From positions 62,001 to 126,000 of the forward strand of contig JAJAGP010000352.1 of NCBI GenBank assembly GCA_025084515.1: a DNA stretch of 64,000 nucleotides, written 5' to 3'. A program made the position numbers and the translations under genes. Below the pieces are notes generated by a model, which was given only the letters and a program-made list of their open reading frames with translations, was not told the DNA's origin and made no database searches. This document shows positions 12,046-22,461 of this stretch, piece by piece. This DNA is from Ancistrus triradiatus. Lineage: Eukaryota; Chordata; Actinopteri; Siluriformes; Loricariidae. Every line of letters starts with the position of its first letter. The stretch's first letter is position 1.

Positions 12046-12985
12046 TTCACTTCTTGTTTTCAGTTTCTTTGCTTTCTTTTTGATTAATCCTTTTACTAAA
12101 TGCTGTTTGACGGCCTGTTACAAAGTTTATTGGAGAATTTCCGTGGCAGTGTAACGTGGCGTCCCAGAAGGCTCGGTTCTAGGCCTGTTTTAGTTCTTAG
12201 TTTGTTATTCACAGCTGTCATTTCTGTTTTATTATTCTTATTCTCATACACACCTCCCTTCGCTTTCATTTCTCTGTTTCTGTCCTTTCTATTTCTGTTG
12301 TTCATCTATTTTTCATGGCGTCGTTCCCTTTTCTATGTCTTGCTTCCCCTCTCTCGCTCTGCAGCTCGGACTTGTTTCTGCTGAGGAACTCGCACCTCTG
12401 ACGGTAATTATGGTTGTGAGGCAGCAGAATCTGTACATGAAAGTACAGCAACGGCTCGTTTTTCTCACCCAGGAGTCGGAGCGAAACTTCGGCTGATCCC
12501 TCGGTTAAGACGGATCGTTCCTGAAGGAAACTAATCAACTTCTGAGCGCCGGGAGAAAAAAAACACAGCAGGTTTATTCTCCTGCAAATACCATATTTCA
12601 CATTCCACTTAGACATCTTGGTGTTTGAAGAATCCTATTTATTTTTCCCAACGGAACGAGGTGAAGTCTGGTTCGTCTGCGCAGAGGATGGGAGCGACTC
12701 GATCTCAGCAGAATTCAAATGAGTACCTTCGGGTTTCCCACCGGCTCGGAACATCGCGTTTTCCCCAGAAATGATGCGTTTGTAAGATCTAGCTTTATAG
12801 TAGATCTTAGATGAAGCAATTTCTTCACACTGTTGCTGTCAGATATCTGATAAAAAGAAGAGGTGCCTCTGTTTGAGGAACAGGAATGAGAAGGGACAAA
12901 GTATTTAAGTTGATCAAATATTGTGTTTCGCAGCAATTCTCTACTCCTCCACAACATCTCGGGTCGTGGCACTGCCTTCCAGCCA
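12046..12985. other. Unassigned, no recognisable feature
   Basis: Pyrimidine-biased in part (12150-12370). ORFs of up to about 104 codons occur on either strand but show no recognisable domain, and they overlap one another in different frames. I do not call a gene. Confidence 0.4.
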
Positions 12986-13090
12986 TACTGTACTCGAGTC
13001 CGGTCTCGACCGCATTTGGACTCGGGCTTGTCTCGGTCTCGGGGTAAGGTGGACTCGGAAATTGTTGTTGAGACCAGCCGAGTCCGATGC
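12986..13090. repeat. Degenerate outlier of the 13.2 kb minisatellite
   Basis: Phrases such as 'CTCGAGTCCGGTCTCGACCG' and 'TTGTCTCGGTCTCGGGG' share the CTCGGTCTCGACT core of the array that starts about 85 bp downstream. Confidence 0.55.
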
Positions 13091-13171
13091 ATCTGTCTGA
13101 GGTAACGCTAATTATAAGCTCAACTGTTTTATATTGTTATTGAATATCAACAATCCATTCAAACAGAATAA

Positions 13172-13762
13172 ATCAGTCCTGACTTGGACTCGGTCCCGAT
13201 GTGTCCTGGCCTCGGTCTCAACTCAATGTGTGTCCTCGTCTCAGCCTTGACTCGGACTCGGTGTCCCAGCCTTGGTCTCGACTCTGACTCATTGTGTCCC
13301 GGCCTCGGTCTCAACTTGAACTTGGTCTCGATGTGTTCCGGCCTCGGTCTCGACTCGAACTCGGTCTCGATGTGTTCCGGCCTCGGTCTCGACTCGGACT
13401 TGACATGTCCCGGCCTTGGTCTCGAGTAGATCTCGATATGTCTCGGTCTTGACTCGGTCTCGATATGTCCCGGCCTCAGTCTCGACTCGGACTCAATGGT
13501 CCCGGCCTTGGTCTTAACGTGTCTCGGCCACGGTCTCGACTCAGACTCAGTATGTCCCGGTCTCGGTCTTGACTCAGAATATGTCTCCTGGTCTCAGTCT
13601 CGACTCAGACTTGATGGTCCTGGCCTCGGTCTGGACTCAATGGTCTCGGTCTTGACTTGGATTCGACCACTACCAGTCTCGGTCTTGACTCGGCTCAATG
13701 TGTCCCATTCTCTGTCTTAACTCAGACTCGATGTGTCTCGCCTCAGTCTTGACTCGGATTAG
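13172..13762. repeat. Minisatellite, 39-bp unit with a CTCGGTCTCGACT core
   Basis: About 0.6 kb of imperfect tandem units. The clearest pair starts at 13334 and 13373, giving a 39-bp period; other units are shorter or longer by multiples of the internal TCGACT/TCGGTC words. Because 39 is a multiple of three, one frame stays open and reads as a GLGLDSxSVSMCSG-like repeat. This is a composition effect. The array is CpG-rich compared with its surroundings. Confidence 0.9.
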
Positions 13763-14409
13763 GAAAAATGGGTGTAGAAGCACAAACTTTAATAATAAAA
13801 GTTGGGGATGGGGATACGTTCCAACAGATCTATCATAAGCTGAATTCATCGCAAATCAAGGAGTTTAATATATTCTGTATCATGGAATAACTTGTACCTT
13901 AAGCATGCTTAATACTTTACACAATCGGGACTGTGGCTTTTCCTCACTACATTTCCCAGCATTCATCATAAAGTCGGGCCGTCATATAACAGGGAGTTTG
14001 ACTTAGGAACGTATATATTTTTAGGAAGTCTCACGGTTTATGTTTGTTAAGATCCTGACGTGGTGGTTATATTAATTTTGCGTTCTTTCTTTTTCAGGTT
14101 AGAAGGATCTCCACTCCTGAAGAGACTTCTTCAATAAAAAGGAACAATCCAGCCAAACACAAGCAAGCAGTGAAGGAGAGGTCGGTTATGGAGTGATGGA
14201 ATTTTTTCTTAATGACCCTTTAATTAAAAATCAGACATGCCTCATTCTGCGCTGATCGGGCTGCAGTTAATCGATCAGCTTATTCGTGTAGAAATGAGAG
14301 CCTGGACACTCACTTTGTATATGCATAGGATTTGGAACTGATATAATAATAATTAAATAACTAACTAAATAATAAATGATCACATATTGGACCTGGCTTT
14401 GGTTCAGGA
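13763..14409. other. Unassigned; contains one weak candidate exon
   Basis: Complex sequence with no recognised transposon. 'CACTACATTTCCCAGCATTC' (13945-13964) resembles a retroelement fragment. The candidate exon at 14098-14196 is described separately. Confidence 0.35.
14098..14196 (+). other. Weak candidate coding exon
   Basis: A good-looking 3' splice site (pyrimidine-rich TTCTTTCTTTTTCAG ending at 14097, with possible branch points CTGAC and TTAAT upstream) is followed by a 32-codon open frame ending in TGA at 14194-14196. The peptide is polar with mixed composition (begins VRRISTPEETSSIKRN). A GT at 14181 could be a donor. I do not recognise the protein. An acceptor-like site followed by about 30 open codons is not rare by chance in 64 kb. 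Confidence 0.15.
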
Positions 14410-15535
14410 AGAGTTTGGTACCGGAATATGTATCTGTTTGTTACTAAAACTGGATATTTGGTACTAAAATAGGAAATTTAGCACTGGATCTTCGGACTTT
14501 ATTGTTGGATCCAGAACCCTTAGTATTGCAGCAAGATCTTTGGGTATTGAACTAAAATCTTTGGTACTGGAACAAAAGACATTGGTACAGGAACTGGAAC
14601 CTTGGTACTGGAGTTGTGTCTTTGGGTATTGAATTAAACTTTTTGGTATTGGACCAGAAATCTTTTGTACTGGAACTGGAACCTTTGGTAATGGAGCAAG
14701 ATCTTTGAGTGTTGAACTAACACCTTTGGTACTGGAACTGGAACTGTTAGTAACACAGCAGGATTTTGTGTATTGAACTAAAACCCTTAGTACAGAACCG
14801 CTTTCGTACTGGAAGTGGAATGTTGGTACTGGAGCAAGATCTTTGGCTATTGAACTGAAATCTGGAAACCTATTATGTGTATTTGGTCACATAATAGGAA
14901 TATTTGCAATTTGAACTGGGATCTTTGCTCCTGAGAACAAAAATCTTGAGTACTGTAACTGGTGGGTGGGGGAACTAACATGTTTGTTGCTGGACCAGAG
15001 CCATTTGGTACTGGAATTGAAACATTTCTTACAGGAGCAAGAGGTTAATGATACTGGAACACTAGTACAGTAACTGGAACCTTTACTACTACACTAATAT
15101 GTTTGGGTATTAAAATAACACCTTTGGTACTGGAACTGGAATCTTTGAGAACTGAGCTAAAACCTTTGGTACTGGAGCAAAAGGCATTGGTATTGGAACT
15201 GGACCCTTGGTATTGGAGTTGGATCTTTGGGTATTGAATTTAAATCTTTGGTACTGGACCACAAGCTGTTGGTACTGGAGCTAGAACCTTTTGTACTACA
15301 GCAGGATCTTTGGGTATTGATCTAACACCTTTGGCATTGGACCAAACTGGAACCTTGGTACAGGGGCAGGATATTTGGGTATTGAACTAAAACATTTGGT
15401 ACTGGAACTGGAACCTATCTACTGGGTATTGAACTACAATCTTTGGTTCTGTGGTATTACAACTTCTGCTTTTGGAACTGGAAGATTTAGTTCTGGACGT
15501 AGAAGTTTTGGTACTCGGACTAACACCTTTGAGAC
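14410..15535. repeat. Minisatellite, 21-bp unit with triad higher order
   Basis: About 1.1 kb is built from variants of three related 20-21 bp phrases: TTTGGTACTGGAACTGGAACC, TTTGGTACTGGAGCAAGATC and TTTGGGTATTGAACTAAAACC. They tend to alternate, giving an irregular period of about 62-63 bp. Units are diverged and interrupted. Isolated unit-like phrases recur at 16750-16850. ORFs in its 3' part are incidental. Confidence 0.9.
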
Positions 15536-15698
15536 CATGCACCAGTTGGGCATCACTTGCAGACATGATTACCTGAGTTGGAGGGAGCGGAGCCTGGTTG
15601 GAAGATCATTCGTAAGTGGTGCAGTTAGAAAATAAAAGTATTTGATTGACATTAGCTATTTAATAACAGACACGCAGCATACAGTATGCTCCACTGAT

Positions 15699-15729
<31 letters not shown>

Positions 15730-16550
15730 GAATAATGCTCTGCCTTATTCTTTATAGCTGTTGAATTTCTGCTGAACCGTAACTCAGCTCAGCACTTTTT
15801 ACTTTCTTTATTCATTCTTTTTTTTTTCCATCAGTCTGGTGAAACATCATTTGAATCAACAGTCCTAAAGCCTACAGAAAAAAAAGTCACTTAACTGCAT
15901 TTCAAACCTTTATTTCTTTCATTTCAACCAGATACGTTTGATATCGGAGATGGTTTAGAGATCTGCAGTAAACACTTTATCTGATTTGAACCTTAAGGAT
16001 GGAATCCTGCTGTGTTTCTGGAAGCTACTGAGATCCGGAAAAGTTTTAAATTGTCAGTTGAGATCCTGCAAGGTGTCACACTTCCGACAAGGATTGGAGT
16101 CCAAAGCCACGGAGCTTTGCGCCCAATACGAGTCCTTGGAGCCAATGTATAAAGAAAGTCTGTCGGCCAATTAGTCCCTGGCCAGGAAGTCCTGGTGGTT
16201 TCAGGAGCCATTCGAGATGATCCCTTTGTAATGCAGGGATCAAAGTTTGTGACACAGGGTCTTGGGAACCGCTGGAGCAGTGTTGACCTGAGAGGGGGCT
16301 GCTGGTGATGAGTCCAGGCCTGTCAAAGCCAAGGCTGGCACCCTAAGGCCAGGTTGATGACAGGGGCATCCAGGACCACTGCAGTGGCATCAGAGGTGTT
16401 CGGGTCTGCTTGTCACAACTTCATGCTGTAGACCATTAACCACTGACGAGCACTTTGCGAGTGGTGATGCCGACGAGCAGCTGGCAGATGGTGGCGCTGA
16501 CTGGTTCAGTATGGACCCGACTGGGTGGTTTGTGTCCATGTTGAGTTGTT
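15536..16550. other. Unassigned with a (GT)n array
   Basis: (GT)13 lies at 15699-15725. The stretch 16130-16550 has no recognised identity but runs straight into the LINE-like fragment and may be more of the same element. Confidence 0.35.
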
Positions 16551-16554
16551 GGTC

Positions 16555-16740
16555 ATCTCGCTAGGATGCCCCCTGGTCGGTTTCTGGTAGAGCTGTTCCA
16601 GGCACGTCCCTCTGGATGGAGTCCTCAGGACAGACCCAGGACACGTTGAGGGATAATATCTCACTGCAGGCTGGGGAACGTCCCCCAGGAGAAGCTGGAA
16701 TCTGTGGCCAGAGATAAAGAAGCCCGGGCTGACCTTCTCA
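16555..16740 (+). mobile_element. Non-LTR retrotransposon 3' fragment
   Basis: The phrases 'CTAGGATGCCCCCTGG', 'CTGTTCCAGGCACGTCCC', 'ACAGACCCAGGACACGTTGA' and 'CAGGAGAAGCTGGAATCTG' follow, in order, a very common teleost LINE-type 3' region that usually ends in an ATGG-repeat tail. No reverse transcriptase is readable. The fragment is short and decayed. Confidence 0.65.
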
Positions 16741-17138
16741 GAGGATGGAAGCCATTAGTACTGAAACTGGAAACTTTACTATTAGGACTGGAACAGGGTG
16801 ATTTGTTGTTTCTGTACTGGATCTAAAACCTTGGACATTAGCACTGGAAGGTTTAATATTTATTATTATTGATCCGTTTGAGTGACTGGTTGCTGGAACA
16901 CGGAAACTGAATTTAAGGAGGAATTAAAGCTTGAGTGAAATCAGATGCTGTAATGCATTATTAATGTTCCATACCAGCACTGGAACCTGAAGGGATCGGA
17001 TAGAACCTTCTACACGAACGGACTGCTCTTCATCCTCACTCTTCTTCTCAATCCATTTAGATTCAGCGCACGGTAATTATTTTACCAGGAGACCAGAGTC
17101 TGATTCAGAATTCTTCTTGTATCACTCTGCCAATCAGC
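16741..17138. other. Unassigned; stray minisatellite phrases
   Basis: The region 16750-16850 holds scattered TTAGTACTGAAACTGGAA-type phrases like the 14.4-15.5 kb array. Otherwise no identity is recognised. Confidence 0.4.
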
Positions 17139-17735
17139 AGAGACAGAGAGAGAGACAGATGGAGAGAGACAGAGACAGGTGGATGGAGAGCGTGAGACAG
17201 ACTGACAGAGGCAGATGGAGAGACGCAGAGAGACAAGTAGTGTTAGACACCAAGAGAAAGATGAGTAGTGTGACACACAGAGAGACAGGTATTAAAAGTT
17301 GAACAGTGAGACAAAGATGGCAAGACACACAGGGAGGTAGGTGGTGTGAGACAAACAGAGAGACAGATTATGAGACAAACAGAGACAAGTAGCAAGACCC
17401 AGAAAGAGAGAGAGACAAATAATGAAATCCACAAAGACAAGGAGTGCGAGACACAGGGAGATGCATAGAGACAGATAATGAGACAATGAGAGACAGACAG
17501 ATAGAGAGAAACAGACAGACGTACAGAGAAGCAAGCAGTGTGTGAGACATGGGGAGAGACGGGCAGTGAGACACACAGAGAGATGTAGTCCAAGACAAAC
17601 AGGGATGCGTAGTGAGCTACAAACAGAGACAAGTAGTGTGAGACACAGAGAGAGTGAGAAGTAGTGTGACAGGTAATGAGACAAACAGAGAAAGACATCA
17701 GAGAGAAACATGCAGTGAGAGACAGGTAGTGAGAC
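17139..17735. repeat. Purine-rich GAGACA/CAGA array
   Basis: About 0.6 kb of imperfect GAGACAGA, ACACAGAGAGAC and AGACAAACAGAG units, strongly purine-biased on the plus strand. All minus-strand frames stay open for up to about 150 codons as Ser/Leu/Cys/Val-rich low-complexity text, a side effect of the repeat. Confidence 0.9.
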
Positions 17736-18499
17736 AGGGAGATCGAAGGTACATTATCCTAGGTATTGATCGCAGAGGTGAGTGTTCAGCGTTCTGAGGG
17801 AGGAACAGAGACTGAGCCGTTCAGACCGGTGTGTTAATCTTATTCCAGCGATGAGGAGTGAGGACTCTGAAACTCCGAGATCCGGCCCTGTGGGCACGAC
17901 TCAATCCCAGAGAAGGATGGACCAGAGCTGGCACTGCAGGGCGCATCTGACACGGGCATATCTCAGACCAACCAATGTAAATAAGACGGAGCAGAACCTT
18001 TGGAGGACTGCTGCAGTCAGGACGGGGTTTAAAGTAATCCCGACTTCAAAACTTAACCTTCAAGTAACTCAGGTCAAGCAAGTCTGAAGTCAAGTCATGA
18101 GATGATGAAGCTCTAACTCCAGTCTCCACATTTAAATCTTTCAGAAGACAGCGGTCTTAAAGAGTGGTTTTTATTCTCAGCCTTAACAAATTCTGTTTTA
18201 CTTTTTTGTGGATTTTGTGCTGAAGGATGAAGTCGGATGTCATGGTGGTCGTGTCGCCAAGTTCTGATCCACGGTCTTTGCATATCTCTTTACTAAGTTA
18301 ATCTAAACCTCACTGTTTTTAGAATAGCTGCTTTTGTTTTAGGAGCGTCTTCATACTTTGGTTCTGCTGGTTTCCCTCTTTTGGATAGGTTGCCAGGTTT
18401 CCCTAAAAATGCGCAACTTCTCTAATCAAATATTTAATAAATACTCAAGTCATTCTGGGTTAGTCAAGCAGGTCTTAAGTCTGACTCGAGCCAAGTCAT
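17736..18499. other. Unassigned
   Basis: Short phrases such as 'AGTCAAGTCATGAG' and 'TCTGACTCGAGCCAAGTCATG' resemble the AGTC-type arrays nearby. A single MITE end-like GGTTGCCAGGTTT is at 18389-18401. Nothing else is recognised. Confidence 0.35.
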
Positions 18500-18960
18500 G
18501 TGACCAACTTTAGCAGCAACAAAAAAGGATCTGAGCAGCATCTCTGGTGAGACATGGGCAGTCTTCTGAAAGTGTGCAGAACAAATTTGTGAGATCTGGT
18601 AGAGGATGTGGTGGTGTGGTTTGAATAATTGAGGTTGCTGTCCAAAATCACGCCAAGATTCATTGTCGTGTGGGCCATAGGGACGGTGGCAGGGTCTGTG
18701 TTGATCCTGAGGTCCGAGTGTGGAGTTCTTTGTCAGGAGGTGTTCAGATCGAGCTTCAGATCATGCCTGCCAGTCAGAAAGACTTTTTTAATCAGACTGG
18801 TTGCTTTCTTGAAGAAAGGTTTATGGATTATGCACTGGAATGGAAGGTCTGATCTCGCCTGCTGGGTTCAGGGACGGTTTCTTCTCCCATCTTCAGATCC
18901 AGTCACCGGTTTCTCCATAGGCTCTAAGGATAGAAGGTACAGATTGTGTCGTAGCTGGAA
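18500..18960 (-). mobile_element. LINE reverse-transcriptase fragment
   Basis: The minus strand carries a stretch (about 18700 to 18540) reading LRINTDPATVPMAHTTMNLG followed by VILDSNLNYSNH, the 'NLGVxLDSxLxxxxH' signature found downstream of the catalytic core in L2/CR1-like and related non-LTR reverse transcriptases. An in-frame stop lies a few codons upstream of this stretch and another follows. No catalytic xxDD box is present in the surviving piece. It is a dead fragment; the exact clade cannot be fixed from so short a segment. Confidence 0.7.
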
Positions 18961-20104
18961 ATGAAAGGCGACTGAATTGATTCCGGGCTGAAAAGCTGAT
19001 TTAACGAAGACCATGGACTGATTAAAGGATTAAAGGCCGGCGTTCTGCCTCTGGATTCAGTAATTATTTAACATACATGATCGTTAGCTGCTGATGAAGT
19101 GGATTGTTCAAGGCCGAGTCTCGTCCGTGAAATAATCGTGAGGATTTTATTCATTAGTCCGTCCTCCTGGACGCTTTTTTCATTCGTTATGCGTCCCTGA
19201 TAGATGAACAGACACGTAGCAGGCGTTCTTACGTACGCACTTCAGATGAATCATTTGAAAAAATGAGACTCCATGTACAGAACACTGCTATTATCATGTC
19301 ACGTTTTATCCCTCCTCTTTGTGGTCAGGGTCGCTGTGGATCACCTGAGTGGCCTTCTCTCCCTCAGATACATCGTGTCTGGCCAGAAGGCATCGCCGGG
19401 ACTCGAACCTGCGTCCCTGCTGCAGTTTATAAGTGTATTAGGATAGGATTAGGATTAGGATAGCTGGTCTTTCCGCTATCCAATTCCGGGTCGTGGGGAC
19501 TGGGGCAGGACAGGGCGCAAGTCACGAACCAACCCTAGACAGGGTGCCAGATCGAAACCGGGCACACACACTGAACCTGGGACACTTTAGAGACACCGTT
19601 TGACCTGAAAAGAGTTTGAGAGAGAGTTGAAAGAGTTAAAGAGAGTTTTATCTAAAATCCGATGCGACTATGGTAATGTTCGATCAGCGTCCTGTTGTTC
19701 AGAATTTAATGGGACGGTGCATACCTCTAGCTAATATATCCACGGTCTGTCTGTAAAGAAAACCAGCTTTCTTTATAAATAAAGCTTTATCCACTCAGCA
19801 GAACGAACGTCTGCCTGAAATCAAATCCAATCCGTACTCCGGTCTTTCTCTGTGAATTGATCCCGAGCAGCACCATAAAGCTCGTCTTTTGAGTTTGCAA
19901 GAAGTGTTTTCTGTGTTGAGATCAATGCCAGAGCTCCCGATTGATCCTCTGTCCTGTATTAATGCACTGTAAGGCCGGGAAAGACCTCACAGCAGAAGGG
20001 AGTGATCCAGGAAAACCTGGCTTATGAGGAGCCAAAAGATTCTTCTGTTTAAGGAAAGTGAACAGCTGTGGACAGCAGAATGAAAATCCCCAAGCACGGG
20101 CAGA
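18961..20104. other. Unassigned apart from a SINE fragment
   Basis: The stretch 19010-19200 is complex sequence with TAAT/ATTA words and may be non-coding conserved DNA. The SINE piece at 19478-19600 is listed separately. The remainder is unrecognised. Confidence 0.35.
19478..19600 (-). repeat. SINE body fragment
   Basis: The words 'AACCAACCCTAGACAGGGTG' and 'GGGCACACACACTGAACC' match, in the same orientation, the body of the SINE at 1850-2135 and related teleost copies. The tRNA-like head is absent. Confidence 0.55.
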
Positions 20105-20430
20105 AGAAAAGTTGTGACGATAAAGCATCTGCCAGTTTGTAAAGTTGCCATCCCTTTTTATCATGCTCAAAATAAGTTTTGGCACCGAGGATACCAAATG
20201 ATTTAGTGTTTCAGGTGTTGTTTTGTTCCATTCTTGATGGTTCTTGATGCAGCGCCGTCTGAGGGATCGGAGATCACCCCTCTTCAGTTTAGGCTTGAAA
20301 TTCTTCCAGATTCCTGGATGGATGTTTATTAACAAATGAAGTTGATTAGAAAAAAAAACTGAAATATCTAGGGTTGATACTGTCTGCAATGAAATAAAAG
20401 TCAATGTAAGACACAGTTCCTCAACAACCA
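20105..20430 (-). mobile_element. Internally deleted Tc1/mariner-type element (family E) with an open frame
   Basis: On the minus strand the order is: a terminal inverted-repeat region (20420-20310, phrase GTTAATAAACATCCA), an N-terminal helix-turn-helix piece (DLRSLRRRCIKNH), and then directly the transposase C-terminus (EWNKTTPETLNHLVSSVPKL). The whole catalytic middle is gone. The junction near 20235 keeps the reading frame, and the usual stop after ITKW-like text is lost, so one ORF of 169 codons (20431-19922) spans everything. It cannot encode a working transposase. The second family copy is at 29055-30055. Confidence 0.8.
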
Positions 20431-21094
20431 TTTCTGATTTGGAATTATTTTCTGTTATTGTTGTTTTGTTATGCTTCCTTATTTCAGTAGTATTTGAGAT
20501 TGTGCTTTAAATGTAGGAGATGTTTATCTTCCATCCTCCCCTCTGACTCTGACTCTGGGCTCCTGGATGTCCCCAGTGCTTTATACCTGGCACAAAACCC
20601 AGCTCTGTCCACAATAGACCGATCCCCATAGTATTAGAGCTCGCGTTAAAATACCCGGCACGTTCCTGTTTCCTCCGCACCTCCAGCCTCCGTCTGCTTC
20701 ATGAGAGTGTTTATTTGAGTCGGCGTGATTGTGCCTCCTGTACAGCGAGCCTGAGTTTGAGACTGAGGCATTTGATCATTAATAATAATCTACTACCTAC
20801 CACTACTACAACATGCATTAAATATATAACTGCTTGCCCTGGTAAACATGAGTAAAAAGGGTTATAAGAGATCGAGCTTTTTTTCATCAGACTGAAATAA
20901 AAGAGAAAAATTCAACCTGTAATTGAAGTCAATTAAGTCTGAGAAAACGCTCAAGAAGGATATTTTGGAATTGAATGTACTATATGTGAGAATGTGATGA
21001 TGCTGTATGTAAGTGATTACAGTATTAGAGCAAAGGTTTATTGGGGAAAGCTGTACATTTGGAAGGAGGCTCTAGTTACCTTGTTAGACCGCCT
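20431..21094. other. Unassigned
   Basis: The stretch 20640-20800 is complex sequence with a GATCATTAATAATAATC cluster. No repeat family or gene is recognised. Confidence 0.35.
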
Positions 21095-21727
21095 TTAGCC
21101 TGAAGTCAAGATGAGATGCGGTTGGGCATGGAGGCACACAGGTTCCTTATGGTCTCCTGTATGGGATCCCAAACAGAACCTGGATTCATCGCTAGAGACG
21201 ATACAGTTCCAGTCCGTAGCAGTCCAGGTTTCTTGATCACAACACCACTGCAAACGAAGGTGACCGTCGCCCCCTGTCGATGGCAGGACACCTAATGGGC
21301 GCCGTGACAACAAAATTCTGCTAAGCACCTATAAATGATTGAGCAGAGACAGGGGCGTGTTGTGAAGGCGCCCCCTGTGTCTGGATGGTGGATAACGAAA
21401 CTATAGGAGCTGTTCGTGCTTGTTTGCGGATCAAACGATCATCTATACTGGGGGTCTGTTTGGGCCATGCCTGTTCACCGTGTGTGTGCCCCCATAAAAC
21501 CCCTGCTCCCAACACCTCCTAACAGCTAGGTCAGAACGGTCCAGATGACCATCCTGCTTCTCTCCGTCCATTGATGCTCCCCCTCTCAAAGTCTGTCCAC
21601 TGGGGAAAGTGTCTTAGTGTAGAGTCGAACGATTTCTCACCAAGAGGTACACTAGCCAAAAATAGCCACTAAGAGCCTTTTTATAGGGCAACGCTATAGG
21701 GGAAACACTTTTACGCCCTCTTGTGGG
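21095..21727 (-). mobile_element. Tc1-type remnant (family C, copy 1)
   Basis: Reading the minus strand from 21727, a long terminal repeat region (mirrored by 39735-39825 in the copy at 37.7-39.8 kb) leads to the 5' untranslated part and N-terminal transposase. The region of the first catalytic residue then reads SSDESRFCLGS. The sequence next jumps to the C-terminus (RNLCASMPNRIS) at about 21160, so the middle with the other two catalytic residues is deleted. Confidence 0.75.
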
Positions 21728-22461
21728 AAGACCCAGTATCTAATCAGGCCACACCTGTAATCATGTACATACCTGCCTGAGACTCCTGCATGGAGACATT
21801 TGCAGCGATCCGACATTTCTATCTGGGTGCGTTACAGGTTTGTTTATTTTGCATTGTATCAGTGGCTTTGTCCTGCTGTGGTTCTGATGGTCCAGGTTCT
21901 GTCCTGCAGAGAGCAGCTTTGTTTGTGTTAAAGATCTCACATCCTGTAGCAGAGAATTAGTTTTAAGAGCTTCTACACACACACAGAGATTAATCACAAA
22001 CTCTTTACTCGTGTGTTTTCACTTCAGCTCCAGGATCAATCAGATTTGTATCATGCAACTCACAGGAGCTGCTTCTAATCGATACGCCTCTAGTTTTTGA
22101 TTGTTTACGCCCGGAATTATTGAAAACTTACAAATTTGATCGCTTAGGAAGCGTTATTGTAATTACTGAATGAAGGACAATCACCGCTTTGAGATTGTAA
22201 ATCTCATTAAAGTCAGCGGTGATAAAAAAGTGTGGATTGAAAAAGTACTTGACGGATGTGGCACGCTTAATTGGTTTTTGTCTTCACATGACATCGCGCA
22301 GATAGTCGGAGCAAAACACAGAATACTGATTTAAATAATCTTTTAGTTTGTTTAAGGTGAAAAAAATATAGTGGGAAACAGTAATCACTCCTAATTGCTC
22401 AGTTAAAGTAACACAATGCAAATTCTTGTAATCACATTGTAATCAAAAATACATCCATAGT
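21728..22461. other. Unassigned
   Basis: AT-leaning complex sequence. No family, gene or RNA is recognised. Confidence 0.4.

Noticed and set aside
13184..13720. ORFs with GLGLDSxS repeats as a coding tandem repeat
   Set aside because: The 39-bp period keeps frame automatically; units are interrupted by stops and vary in length.
17243..17711. Overlapping 139-151 codon minus-strand ORFs
   Set aside because: They arise from the GAGACA repeat in several frames at once; low-complexity Ser/Leu/Cys text.
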